DNA from: Cohnella endophytica
GTDB taxonomy: Bacteria; Bacillota; Bacilli; Paenibacillales; Paenibacillaceae
Direction of reading: 5' to 3'
Length of the DNA stretch: 64,000 nt
NCBI RefSeq assembly: GCF_003628305.1
Contig: NZ_RBZM01000008.1
Location: 248,001-312,000 of the forward strand
Each line of letters starts with the position of its first letter. Position 1 is the first letter of the stretch. Shown one piece after another: positions 9,490 to 17,288 of the stretch. Made by a program: the position numbers and the translations under genes. The notes beneath the pieces were generated by a model. The model was not told the origin of the DNA and ran no database searches. It was given only the letters and a program-made list of their open reading frames with translations.

Positions 9490-10683
9490 ATGAACGATAT
9501 CGATCTGATGAAATTAAAGCGCTGGCGGATGATATTGGGAGCTGCCGCGGAAGAGAGTCTGTCATCGATGACCGCCGATAATGGCCCTTTGTTGGAGGAT
9601 GAGGATGCCGCGATGGATGCCGCGCTTGCGGCCATTTACGACGAGACCTTCGAATCTTCTCTTCAAGGCGCGGCGGGAGCACGTACTGCCGGTTTAGGTA
9701 AGTCGTCTCCCCGCCTTGCGAAGTGGTTAGGCGACGTAAGATCGCTGTTCCCGACGGACATCGTGTCCGTGATTCAGGCGGATGCGATCGAGCGCAAGGG
9801 ATTAAAGCAACTGCTCTTCGAGCCGGAGCTACTATCCCAAGTGAAGCCGGATATTCATATGGTCGCTACGCTTATGTCGTTACGAGGGCAAATTCCGGAG
9901 AAAGCCAAAGAAATGGCGCGACAGCTCGTTCGCGCCGTCGTCGATGAAATTCTCAAACGCATGGAGCAGGAGCTGCGTCGCGCGGTGACCGGAGCGCTTA
10001 ACCGGCGGCAACATTCTCCTCTTCCATCGGCAAGCGGCTTGGATTGGAAGACGACGATTCGTCGGAACTTAAAAAACTATGACAGGGACAGAGGTTTGCT
10101 TATTCCGGACAAAGTCTATTTCTTCGACCGGGTCCGAAGGAGCAAAGAGTGGACTGTCATTCTGGATATCGATCAAAGCGGTTCGATGGCCGGCTCCGTC
10201 ATATATGCGTCCATCGTCGGATCGATATTCGCGAGTATGCCCGCCTTGGATACCAAGGTGGTCGTATTCGACACGGAAGTCGTCGATTTAAGCGAGACGT
10301 GTGCCAACGATCCCGTGGATATGTTGTTCGGCATTCAACTCGGAGGCGGGACGGACATCAATAAGTCGATCTCCTACTGCGAGCAATTCGTCGCGGAGCC
10401 GAACAAAACGCTATTCATTCTCGTCTCCGACTTGTACGAAGGCGGCAATCAGGCCGAAATGATTCGTCGTCTTGGCGAGATGAAGCAAGCCGGAGTCAAG
10501 ACGCTTTGTTTGCTTGCCTTATCCGACGAGGGGGTGCCCTCGTATGACGAGAATGTTGCCAAGAAGCTCGCGAATCTGGGAATTCCGTGCTTCGGATGTT
10601 CGCCCGATCGGCTCCCTGAACTAATTGAAGGCGCTCTGAAAGGGATGGATTTGCAAGCGTTGGCGGATCGATTAAAAACGTAG
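9490..10683 (+). CDS. vWA (CoxE-like) domain protein
   Basis: A 397-residue protein. The N-terminal half is helical. The C-terminal half is a von Willebrand factor A domain with a complete metal-ion-dependent adhesion site: DQSGS at about residues 228-232, the threonine of GGGTDI, and the aspartate of SDLYEGG. vWA proteins of this CoxE-like group are cytoplasmic partners of MoxR ATPases and pass metal-dependent binding on to a substrate. It is the last gene of the SWIM/helical-repeat/AAA+/DUF5682/vWA operon and is followed directly by a terminator. Confidence 0.88.
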   Translation: MNDIDLMKLKRWRMILGAAAEESLSSMTADNGPLLEDEDAAMDAALAAIYDETFESSLQGAAGARTAGLGKSSPRLAKWLGDVRSLFPTDIVSVIQADAIERKGLKQLLFEPELLSQVKPDIHMVATLMSLRGQIPEKAKEMARQLVRAVVDEILKRMEQELRRAVTGALNRRQHSPLPSASGLDWKTTIRRNLKNYDRDRGLLIPDKVYFFDRVRRSKEWTVILDIDQSGSMAGSVIYASIVGSIFASMPALDTKVVVFDTEVVDLSETCANDPVDMLFGIQLGGGTDINKSISYCEQFVAEPNKTLFILVSDLYEGGNQAEMIRRLGEMKQAGVKTLCLLALSDEGVPSYDENVAKKLANLGIPCFGCSPDRLPELIEGALKGMDLQALADRLKT

Positions 10684-10688
10684 TTAAT

Positions 10689-10740
10689 AAGGGCGGATGG
10701 CCATGGATGATAAATTCACGGTCATTCGCCCTTGACAGTT
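10689..10740 (+). terminator. Terminator of the vWA operon, overlapping the next promoter
   Basis: A 14-base-pair stem with two G-U pairs (10689-10702 with 10720-10733) ends inside the -35 box of the next promoter. The T-rich stretch after that box completes the terminator. One short segment therefore stops the upstream operon and starts the downstream one. Confidence 0.65.
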
Positions 10741-10777
10741 TTTATAATTGTCATTATGATAATATACAAATGACAAT
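10732..10777 (+). promoter_or_regulatory. Sigma-A promoter with overlapping inverted-repeat operator (NAD operon)
   Basis: TTGACA at 10732-10737, a 17-base spacer and TATGAT at 10755-10760 make a near-consensus promoter. A perfect 9-base inverted repeat, ATTGTCATT at 10747-10755 and AATGACAAT at 10769-10777, brackets the -10 box with a 13-base centre. A repressor bound there would block RNA polymerase. The obvious candidate is the NrtR-type regulator encoded third in this operon. That assignment is an inference. Confidence 0.75.
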
Positions 10778-10865
10778 ATAAAATTAATTCCCACCAAGGC
10801 GATCGAATGGATTTCTATCCGATAAAGGTTAGCGTTAGACATAGTGAAGCGAGGAGCGTGAGAGC

Positions 10866-11687
10866 GTGATCATCTTAAACGGAGAACAATTGGAGTTCAA
10901 AACGTTCCCCAACGGAGAAACGCTGGTGAACGGGGAGCAAATTCTAGAGTATGCAAGCGACAATAACACCGTCGAATTCAAATACGAGAACGACGGCGAT
11001 TTGATCAAACTTTTATTCGTGAAGAACTTTTTAGCCGATCATCGGCACAAAGCCTCTCTCATCGTCTATTACATGCCTTATAGCCGAATGGATCGCGTGG
11101 AAGGATCGTCAGTCTTCACCCTGAAGTACGTCGCGAATTTTATAAATGGCATGAATTTCGACCGCGTAACGGTAATCGAACCCCATTCGGACGTTACGAT
11201 GGCTCTCGTCGATCGAAGCAGCGCGAAGTATCTCTCGATAGAGTTGCTCGATCGGGTCATCCGGGAAACGGGCTTTAACCCGGCAGAGGACTACTTGTTC
11301 TTCCCGGATGCGGGAGCTCAGAAGCGCTATAGCAAGGTTAAAGGGTATAAGCAGTTAGTCGGCTTCAAGGTGCGGGATTTCCAAACCGGTGAGATCCGTA
11401 AGCTGGACGTCGTCGGAAGCGTCGATAAACCGGGCTTCAAAGCGATTATCGTGGACGATTTGTGCTCCTATGGCGGGACTTTTCTGTTGAGCGCGGAACG
11501 ATTGAAGGAAATCGGAGCATCGGAAATCTACCTTCTGGTGGGGCATTGCGAGAAATCGATTTTCCAAGGTAAAATCCCGCAATCGAAAATATTGGATCGG
11601 GTTTTCACGACGGACACTCTGCTAGATGAAACGGACACCCCCAAAATCCATATTTATAAAATCGGAGGAATGCAACATGACGAATAA
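10866..11687 (+). CDS. Ribose-phosphate pyrophosphokinase homologue of an NAD salvage operon
   Basis: A 273-residue member of the PRPP synthetase/phosphoribosyltransferase fold. It is shorter than housekeeping Prs (about 315 residues) and diverged from it. YYMPYSRMDR corresponds to the Prs ATP-loop region. The PRPP-binding loop reads VDDLCSYGGT in place of the usual DDxxxTxGT. Starting at GTG with GAGGAG nine bases upstream, it overlaps the nicotinamide phosphoribosyltransferase gene by 11 bases. It probably makes the sugar-pyrophosphate used by that enzyme. The product could be PRPP, or ADP-ribose pyrophosphate as in the phage NARP1 pathway; the sequence alone does not decide. Confidence 0.82.
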   Translation: MIILNGEQLEFKTFPNGETLVNGEQILEYASDNNTVEFKYENDGDLIKLLFVKNFLADHRHKASLIVYYMPYSRMDRVEGSSVFTLKYVANFINGMNFDRVTVIEPHSDVTMALVDRSSAKYLSIELLDRVIRETGFNPAEDYLFFPDAGAQKRYSKVKGYKQLVGFKVRDFQTGEIRKLDVVGSVDKPGFKAIIVDDLCSYGGTFLLSAERLKEIGASEIYLLVGHCEKSIFQGKIPQSKILDRVFTTDTLLDETDTPKIHIYKIGGMQHDE

Positions 11688-13164
11688 ATTCATATATCCG
11701 GCTACGCTACTATGCGATTTCTATAAAGTAAGCCACAAAAACCAGTATCCGAAAGGGACAGAACTCGTTTATTCGACTTGGACGGCACGCACGAGCAGGA
11801 TCGCCAATATCGATAAAGTCGTTGCTTTCGGCTTTCAGGCTTTCATTAAAGAGTATTTGATTCAGTATTTTAACGAGCATTTCTTCGGAAGAACGAAAGA
11901 GGAAGTGGCTGGCGAATATAAACGGGTGATCCAGTATGCCCTTGGAACGGCCGAACCGGATGCGTCCCATATCGAGGAATTGCATGATTTGGGTTATTTG
12001 CCGATCAAGATTAAGGCTATTAAGGAAGGCGCGCTAGTCCCTATCAAAGTGCCTATGCTGACGATCGAGAACACGAAACCCGAATTTTTCTGGCTGACGA
12101 ATTATCTTGAGACGCTTATGTCTTGCCAGCTATGGATGCCTGCGACTAGCGCCACGTTGGCGTACGAATATCGCAAAATCCTCGAAGAGTACGCCCGTAA
12201 GACGAATGGCGACGTCTCGATCGTCCCGTTCCAAGGACATGATTTCTCGATGCGCGGCATGAGTTCGTTGGAAGCGGCCAAGAGCAGCGGGGCCGGACAT
12301 TTGCTATCGTTCACGGGAACGGATACGATCCCTGCGATTCTCTATCTGGAAGACCATTATAACGCCGATATCGCCAAAGAATTGGTCGGCACGTCGATTC
12401 CCGCGACGGAGCACAGCGTCATGTGCGCGCATGGCCGGGATGAAATGGCGTCGTACCGGTACTTGATCACAGAAGTGTATCCGACCGGATTCGTGTCGAT
12501 CGTATCGGATACGTGGGATTTGTGGAGCGTGCTCGATGTCGTTATCCGCGGACTAAAAGAAGACATTCTGAGCCGCGACGGAAAAGTGGTCATTAGACCT
12601 GATAGTGGCGATCCTGTCCTAATTATCTGCGGCGATCCGGAATCGGAGAACGAGTTCGAGCGAATGGGAGTCATCGAGATTTTGTGGGATATTTTCGGCG
12701 GAACGGTTACCGAGCGCGGCTACAAGCAGCTCGATAGCCACATCGGGGCGATCTACGGCGATGCCATTACGGTGGACCGTTGCCGAGAGATTTGCGAGAG
12801 GTTGGCGGCCAAAGGATTCGCTTCGACGAATATGGTGTACGGAATCGGCTCGTTTACGTACCAGTACAACACCCGCGATACGTTCGGGTTCGCGTTGAAG
12901 TCGACCTTTACGATCGTGAACGGGGAAGAACGCAAAATCTACAAAGATCCCAAAACGGACAGCAACCAGTTCAAGAAATCGCAGACCGGCTTGGTTCGGG
13001 TCGTCGTCAAAGACGGCAAGATGGAGTACGTCGACAATCTCAGCATGGAACAATTCGCTCAGGCTACCGATACGGATTTGCTTGAGGACGTTTTCGTAGA
13101 CGGGATCATGGTTCGAGATCATACCTTGAGCGATATCCGCGGCGAGTTGTTGGGAAACCTGTAA
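11677..13164 (+). CDS. nadV: Nicotinamide phosphoribosyltransferase (NadV/Nampt family)
   Basis: A 495-residue Nampt-family enzyme that joins nicotinamide to a phosphoribosyl donor to give NMN. It starts MTNKFIYPATLLCDFYKVSH, the family's typical N-terminus. SMRGMSSLEAA, the LSFTGTDTIPA stretch, TEHSVMCAHG, VSDTWDLW and VIRPDSGDP are characteristic active-site stretches. GGAGGA lies 7 bases before the ATG at 11677, inside the end of the preceding gene, so translation is coupled. The partner gene supplies the activated sugar, and the next genes are a Nudix-type regulator and an ADP-ribosylglycohydrolase. The operon therefore looks like a unit for recycling nicotinamide and ADP-ribose into NAD. 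Confidence 0.93.
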   Translation: MTNKFIYPATLLCDFYKVSHKNQYPKGTELVYSTWTARTSRIANIDKVVAFGFQAFIKEYLIQYFNEHFFGRTKEEVAGEYKRVIQYALGTAEPDASHIEELHDLGYLPIKIKAIKEGALVPIKVPMLTIENTKPEFFWLTNYLETLMSCQLWMPATSATLAYEYRKILEEYARKTNGDVSIVPFQGHDFSMRGMSSLEAAKSSGAGHLLSFTGTDTIPAILYLEDHYNADIAKELVGTSIPATEHSVMCAHGRDEMASYRYLITEVYPTGFVSIVSDTWDLWSVLDVVIRGLKEDILSRDGKVVIRPDSGDPVLIICGDPESENEFERMGVIEILWDIFGGTVTERGYKQLDSHIGAIYGDAITVDRCREICERLAAKGFASTNMVYGIGSFTYQYNTRDTFGFALKSTFTIVNGEERKIYKDPKTDSNQFKKSQTGLVRVVVKDGKMEYVDNLSMEQFAQATDTDLLEDVFVDGIMVRDHTLSDIRGELLGNL

Positions 13165-13186
13165 CAAAACGAGTAACGGGAGAATC

Positions 13187-13963
13187 ATGATGAGCGACCA
13201 ATTAGAAAATTCAAGCAATTATAGGGCGGATCAATTCCGCACGCCCGACGGGGCACCGACCGATATCGTGGTATTCACTATCACGTCCATGGAAAAGAAA
13301 GGCGCCCAAAAGTCGCTTCCGGTTCGCGAGCTTCAGGTTATGCTGATCAAACGCGAGAAGTGGCCTTTCGAAGGGAAGTGGGCTTTGCCCGGAGGATTCA
13401 CGCGGGAAACGGAAACGGTACAGGATTGCGCGCGGCGGGAGTTGGCCGAAGAAACGGGAGTGTCCGAAGTTCACCTGGAGTATTTCAACGTATACAGCTC
13501 CCGCGGCCGCGATCCGCGCGGCTGGATGATCTCGCATGCGTTTTTCGCGCTCGTTCAGGAGACGTATCTGGCTACGCGCACGACATCGGACGAAGCGTCG
13601 GAAGTCAGACTATTCCCGGTAGAAGAGGCGTTGTCGACGGAATTGGCATTCGATCACCGAACCATCGTGCAGGAGGCGTTAGATCAGGTGCGTCGCAAAA
13701 TGCTGACGACTACGATCGCGAAAGAGTTCCTTCCCGAACATTTTACGATAAGCGAACTTTACCAAGTCATCCGGACGGTCGTACCAGCGTTCGAGGAGAA
13801 AAACTTTATCCGGAAAGTGACATCGACTCAAAGCCGTAAAGGAATATTGGAGGAAGTCCTCGATCATAACGGGAAGCCGATGTCGTCGAACCGGTATTCT
13901 CAGCGGCCAGCACAACTTTATCGGTTTACTGACTACTTGCCGGAGTTATCAATATACGGGTAA
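13187..13963 (+). CDS. nrtR: NrtR-type Nudix-domain regulator or ADP-ribose hydrolase
   Basis: A 258-residue protein with an N-terminal Nudix domain and a C-terminal winged-helix-like part (residues about 165-258, including ISELYQVIRTVVPAFEEKNFIRK and an SxxRPAQLYRF end). This is the layout of NrtR, the repressor of NAD genes that senses ADP-ribose. The Nudix box fits the consensus at every position (G-x5-E-x7-REL-x-EE-x-GV), so catalysis may be kept. The position inside a nadV operon that has an inverted repeat in its promoter fits an autoregulated repressor. Confidence 0.82.
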   Translation: MMSDQLENSSNYRADQFRTPDGAPTDIVVFTITSMEKKGAQKSLPVRELQVMLIKREKWPFEGKWALPGGFTRETETVQDCARRELAEETGVSEVHLEYFNVYSSRGRDPRGWMISHAFFALVQETYLATRTTSDEASEVRLFPVEEALSTELAFDHRTIVQEALDQVRRKMLTTTIAKEFLPEHFTISELYQVIRTVVPAFEEKNFIRKVTSTQSRKGILEEVLDHNGKPMSSNRYSQRPAQLYRFTDYLPELSIYG

Positions 13964-13982
13964 GAGCTTGGGAGCGGGGGGA

Positions 13983-14864
13983 ATGCTAGTGGACTTGATG
14001 AACCGCATCAAAGGCGGAATATATGGCGTAGCAGTCGGGGACGCATTGGGCGGTACGACGGAATTTATGTCCCAACGAGAGATTGCAAGCAAACATGGTT
14101 ACCTCACGGAGATTATTGGGGGCGGTGTTTGGCGACTGGAGCCCGGCGAAGTAACGGATGATACGATGATGACGCTATGCGTTGCGGAAGGGATTCTTGA
14201 AAATCCGAAGGAACCCATGAATCCGATCGGGGAACGGTTTCTGCAATGGTTTCGCTCCAAACCCAAAGATGTCGGGAACATTATCATGCACGTGCTCAGT
14301 ACTTATGAGGGAAATTGGTTCGAGGCCGCGTTGCTTGCCGACCTCGATATCGGACAAAGCGCCGGCAACGGCTCGTTAATGCGCTGCCTTCCGGCCGCTC
14401 TTTGCTACTCCAATCTTAACGACGTGCTGAGAGTGTCCCGGATGCAATCGAGAATGACTCATTATGACGAACGTTGCGATCAAGCGTGCGAAATTTATAA
14501 TCGGATCGCATTTCGTATCTTGAACCATAATGTAGGCCTTGTCGAAGCGATCGAAAGCGAAATCAAAGGTACGGAGTACGAGACTATCGTTCATGAAGAA
14601 CCGAAATGCGACCCGAGCGGATTTGTCGTGCATACTTTCCGCTGGGTATTGCATATACTAATTACCTCGAATTCATTTGCGGATGTTGTGCAGAGAGCAG
14701 CCAATCTAGGCGGGGACTCGGATACGATCGGAGCAATAGCAGGAGGATTGGCAGGCGTATATTACGGCTACGAGGGTATTCCAGCGTCCTATGCCGACAA
14801 AATTATCGTTAAAGATCGATTGGACGCCGCGATTACGGGTATAATAACCTTAAGAAACGGGTAA
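13983..14864 (+). CDS. ADP-ribosylglycohydrolase (DraG/ARH family)
   Basis: A 293-residue DraG/ARH family enzyme that removes ADP-ribose from modified macromolecules. It shows the family's di-magnesium motifs: GVAVGDALGG near the start, VTDDTMMTL, and NLGGDSDTIGAIAGGLAG near the end. ATG 13983 has GGGAG eight bases upstream; GTG 13989 or ATG 13998 are alternatives. It ends the NAD operon, about 20 bases after nrtR. Together with the Nudix protein it would release and process ADP-ribose, while the first two genes rebuild NAD from nicotinamide. Confidence 0.9.
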   Translation: MLVDLMNRIKGGIYGVAVGDALGGTTEFMSQREIASKHGYLTEIIGGGVWRLEPGEVTDDTMMTLCVAEGILENPKEPMNPIGERFLQWFRSKPKDVGNIIMHVLSTYEGNWFEAALLADLDIGQSAGNGSLMRCLPAALCYSNLNDVLRVSRMQSRMTHYDERCDQACEIYNRIAFRILNHNVGLVEAIESEIKGTEYETIVHEEPKCDPSGFVVHTFRWVLHILITSNSFADVVQRAANLGGDSDTIGAIAGGLAGVYYGYEGIPASYADKIIVKDRLDAAITGIITLRNG

Positions 14865-14873
14865 TTTGAAGTT

Positions 14874-14985
14874 CGGTAGGTGCATCTCAAATAATTCCGC
14901 ACTTGTCCAGATATTTGCAACTACTGTAAATATCTATTTCTTCCGAAGTGTGTTATAATGAATTTATTGAGATGCCGACCTACTG
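14874..14985. repeat. Imperfect inverted repeat, about 21-22 bases per arm, flanking the cspA promoter
   Basis: Arms at 14874-14894 and 14964-14985 (sharing GTAGGT and GCATCTCA) are inverted around a 69-base centre that contains the cspA promoter. Origin and function are unknown. It could be a regulatory structure or the termini of a small inverted-repeat element. Confidence 0.6.
14951..14959 (+). promoter_or_regulatory. Extended -10 promoter of the cold-shock gene
   Basis: TGTTATAAT is a perfect extended -10 element. No good -35 box lies 17 bases upstream. The transcript would begin near 14966 and have a leader of about 135 bases. Confidence 0.65.
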
Positions 14986-15043
14986 AATTCACATAACGTA
15001 GAGGGTTATTCTTTAATTAATAACCTTGTACGATATGTGAATT
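14986..15043 (+). promoter_or_regulatory. Structured 5' leader of the cold-shock mRNA
   Basis: AATTCACATA at 14986-14995 pairs perfectly with TATGTGAATT at 15034-15043. Nested inside, GGTTATT (15004-15010) pairs with AATAACC (15019-15025). A T-rich run follows. Long AU-rich foldable leaders are typical of cold-shock genes, where temperature changes the fold. An attenuator is the alternative reading. Confidence 0.6.
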
Positions 15044-15100
15044 TTTATTTCTTAAAAGAATAAGAATGTCATGTAAATTAGATTAAGGTGGTCATTATTC

Positions 15101-15301
15101 ATGGAAACAGGAACAGTGAAATGGTTTAACGCGGACAAAGGCTTTGGATTTATCGAAGTAGAAGGCGGCAACGACGTATTCGTACATTTCAGCGCAATCG
15201 TCGGCGACGGCTACAAATCTTTGGACGAAGGCCAACGCGTTGAATTTAATATCGTGCAAGGCAATCGCGGACCACAAGCCGAGAATGTCGTAAAACTCTA
15301 A
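15101..15301 (+). CDS. Cold-shock protein (CspA/CspB family)
   Basis: A 66-residue single cold-shock domain protein with both RNA-binding motifs, KGFGFIEV (RNP1) and VFVHFSAI (RNP2). It binds single-stranded RNA and keeps mRNA unfolded at low temperature. AAGGTGG lies upstream of the ATG. The long structured leader and the YdjO-type gene just downstream both support cold induction. Confidence 0.95.
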   Translation: METGTVKWFNADKGFGFIEVEGGNDVFVHFSAIVGDGYKSLDEGQRVEFNIVQGNRGPQAENVVKL

Positions 15302-15317
15302 TATTTTTTAGAGCAAC

Positions 15318-15347
15318 ATGCCCCGAACTTACGGTTTGGGGCATTTT
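15318..15347 (+). terminator. Terminator after the cold-shock gene
   Basis: A 9-base-pair stem, GCCCCGAAC with GTTTGGGGC (one G-U pair), has a 5-base loop and a following TTTT. Confidence 0.85.
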
Positions 15348-15392
15348 CTATAGCTTCGCTTCAATCAAATCGGGATAGAAAGTGGGATGCAC

Positions 15393-15605
15393 ATGTACAA
15401 TTCGCGAAAAAAACCATTGGAAGACGTACCGATGGAATTAACCGTAATCTGGTCTTGTTCGGACGAGAACTGCAAGGGATGGATGCGGGATAACTTCGTT
15501 TTCTCCATGGTTCCCGTTTGCCCCCAATGTCAATCCAATATGATCAAGAGCGAGAGAATGCTGGCCGCGGTCGTTAATACAAGCCCCAACCAGCTCAAGA
15601 GATAA
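15393..15605 (+). CDS. ydjO: YdjO-like cold-inducible small protein
   Basis: A 70-residue protein resembling B. subtilis YdjO, a cold-inducible protein of unknown function. The match is the MYNSRKKP start, then CSDENCKGWMRDNF and CPQCQSNM. The two CxxxxC/CxxC pairs suggest a small zinc ribbon. ATG 15393 fits the family's N-terminus; ATG 15387, two codons earlier, is possible. The position right after cspA fits joint cold control. Confidence 0.75.
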   Translation: MYNSRKKPLEDVPMELTVIWSCSDENCKGWMRDNFVFSMVPVCPQCQSNMIKSERMLAAVVNTSPNQLKR

Positions 15606-15675
15606 TTTTCGATGCGCCGCTTTCGTGGCGTTGTCCTTGGATAGGGGTAAGATTCCCCTAGCCATCACCATGCAC

Positions 15676-15705
15676 AACCGCAGCCGCGCGAGGTTGCGGT
15701 TTTTT
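15676..15705 (+). terminator. Terminator after ydjO
   Basis: AACCGCA (15676-15682) pairs with TGCGGTT (15695-15701), followed by a T run. Between this point and 15853 no further gene or signal was seen. Confidence 0.75.
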
Positions 15706-15852
15706 GCTGCGCTCATTGCTTGCCCGATTGACCTATGGAACTTCCTCGGATTCGACGACACACCCACGTTCCTTCGCACCATAGCCCCTCCTGGGCTGAA
15801 CCTTGAATAAGGACTTTCCTCTTCGGTGAATGAATAGGTAGAGGCATAAATA

Positions 15853-15906
15853 AAGGCTCCCAACCCTTCTCGTCTGCGAAGACAATGAGGATGGGAGCCT
15901 TTTTTG
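15853..15906. terminator. Terminator hairpin, probably bidirectional
   Basis: A perfect 10-base stem (AAGGCTCCCA at 15853-15862 with TGGGAGCCTT at 15892-15901) is followed by T6 on the plus strand and by a T-rich stretch on the minus strand. It can end the minus-strand peptidase gene that stops at 15985. Confidence 0.8.
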
Positions 15907-15984
15907 TACCATGGAACCTGCATATCCTACATTTTGTTTTCCTTAGTTGAGCAAAAGAGGCTTCAGCACCTGTATTCCTATGGA

Positions 15985-17082
15985 CTAGCTGCCGATAACC
16001 GTCAGCCTTTTCGGATACGAAGTGAGCACTTCGACCCCGTCCGGCGTGACGAGCACGTCGTCCTCGATGCGGACGCCGCCAACGCCCGGGACATAGATGC
16101 CCGGCTCGACGGTAAACACCATGCCCGCAAGCAAGAGATCCTCGTTCCGTCCATGGATGGACGGATACTCGTGAATGTCCATTCCTAGGCCATGCCCGAG
16201 CCGATGATTGAAGTAGGGGCCGTAACCCGCGGATTCGATCGACTCGCGCGCGGCGCGGTCTAGACTGCCGAACGTAACGCCCGGGCGGATGGCCTCGATC
16301 GCCTTGAGATTCCCCTCAAGAACCGCTCCGTAAATTCGCTTCGTCTCGTCCGAAATCTCGCCCACGGCGAACGTCCGGGTAATGTCAGAGGCGTAGCCAT
16401 CCGCATATACGCCCAGATCGAACAAGAGCAATTCCCCCTCGCGCACGACCGAATTATCCGGGTGACCGTGAGGAAGGGCCGACTTGACGCCGGTCAATAC
16501 CATCGTATCGAACGAAGGCCCCTGCGCGCCGAGTTTCTTCATCTGATATTCCAACTCCGCGACCAACTCGATTTCCGTGACGCCGGGCTTCACTTTGGAC
16601 ACGCCGGCGCGCAGCACGTCCTCGACGATGCGAACGGCATGCTTCATTCGCGCGACCTCGTCCGGCGTCTTGATCGCGCGCATCTCGCGAAGCGGTAGCC
16701 CGATATCGGCGTAAGCCTGAGCACCGACCGCCGTACTAATCGCCTCGAAGCGGTGGACGGTGAGATCGTCTTTTTCCACTCCAAGCTTTCGGACCCCCGC
16801 AGGTACCAGCTTGCTCAGAATTTCATAGGCATTATCCGTGTCGGAGTGCGTATGGATGTTCGTGACCGTCGATGCCGCCTGCGCGGCTTCGAAGTCGAGC
16901 GCCGGCACGAGTAACAGGGCTTCCGCTCCCCGAGGCAACAATAAACCGAGGAATCTTTCGTGAGGTTCGGTTGCGAAGCCGGTCAAATAGTAGACATGCT
17001 TCGGCGAAGTGATCAGCATCGCATCTAAATCGTTATTGTCCATGTAAGCAAAGAGTTTGCGCATTCGTGAATTCATAGTCAT
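15985..17082 (-). CDS. M24 family Xaa-Pro peptidase
   Basis: A 365-residue aminopeptidase P/prolidase family enzyme. An N-terminal creatinase-like domain (about residues 1-130) is followed by the pita-bread catalytic domain. All five metal ligands are visible in order: the aspartates of LLFDLGVYAD and SDITRTF, the histidine of HRLGHGLGMDIHE, and the glutamates of FTVEPGIY and VRIEDDV. No signal peptide is present, so it works in the cytoplasm, cutting peptides with proline in position 2 or Xaa-Pro dipeptides. It stands alone on the minus strand. Confidence 0.92.
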   Translation of the reverse strand: MTMNSRMRKLFAYMDNNDLDAMLITSPKHVYYLTGFATEPHERFLGLLLPRGAEALLLVPALDFEAAQAASTVTNIHTHSDTDNAYEILSKLVPAGVRKLGVEKDDLTVHRFEAISTAVGAQAYADIGLPLREMRAIKTPDEVARMKHAVRIVEDVLRAGVSKVKPGVTEIELVAELEYQMKKLGAQGPSFDTMVLTGVKSALPHGHPDNSVVREGELLLFDLGVYADGYASDITRTFAVGEISDETKRIYGAVLEGNLKAIEAIRPGVTFGSLDRAARESIESAGYGPYFNHRLGHGLGMDIHEYPSIHGRNEDLLLAGMVFTVEPGIYVPGVGGVRIEDDVLVTPDGVEVLTSYPKRLTVIGS

Positions 17083-17288
17083 ATCTTCGACCGCCTTTCC
17101 TCTTTATTTTACTTAATCCGTCGTCGAGTATCCAGCTACGCAGTCTATGGGAGGTCCTTATCTAGCTTCCAATTGAGTATTTTAATCGCCTAGATTATTT
17201 AATATCGTCTCATGGCGAGTCGCGGAAGCGTCGGGGTATGCTGAAGGAAGCATTCATCCATTTCGATTGTAGTAGGAGGATTCCATTC

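Noticed and set aside
15625..15810. Open frame of 61 codons between ydjO and the M24 peptidase
   Set aside because: No ribosome-binding site, contains a terminator hairpin, and resembles no known protein.
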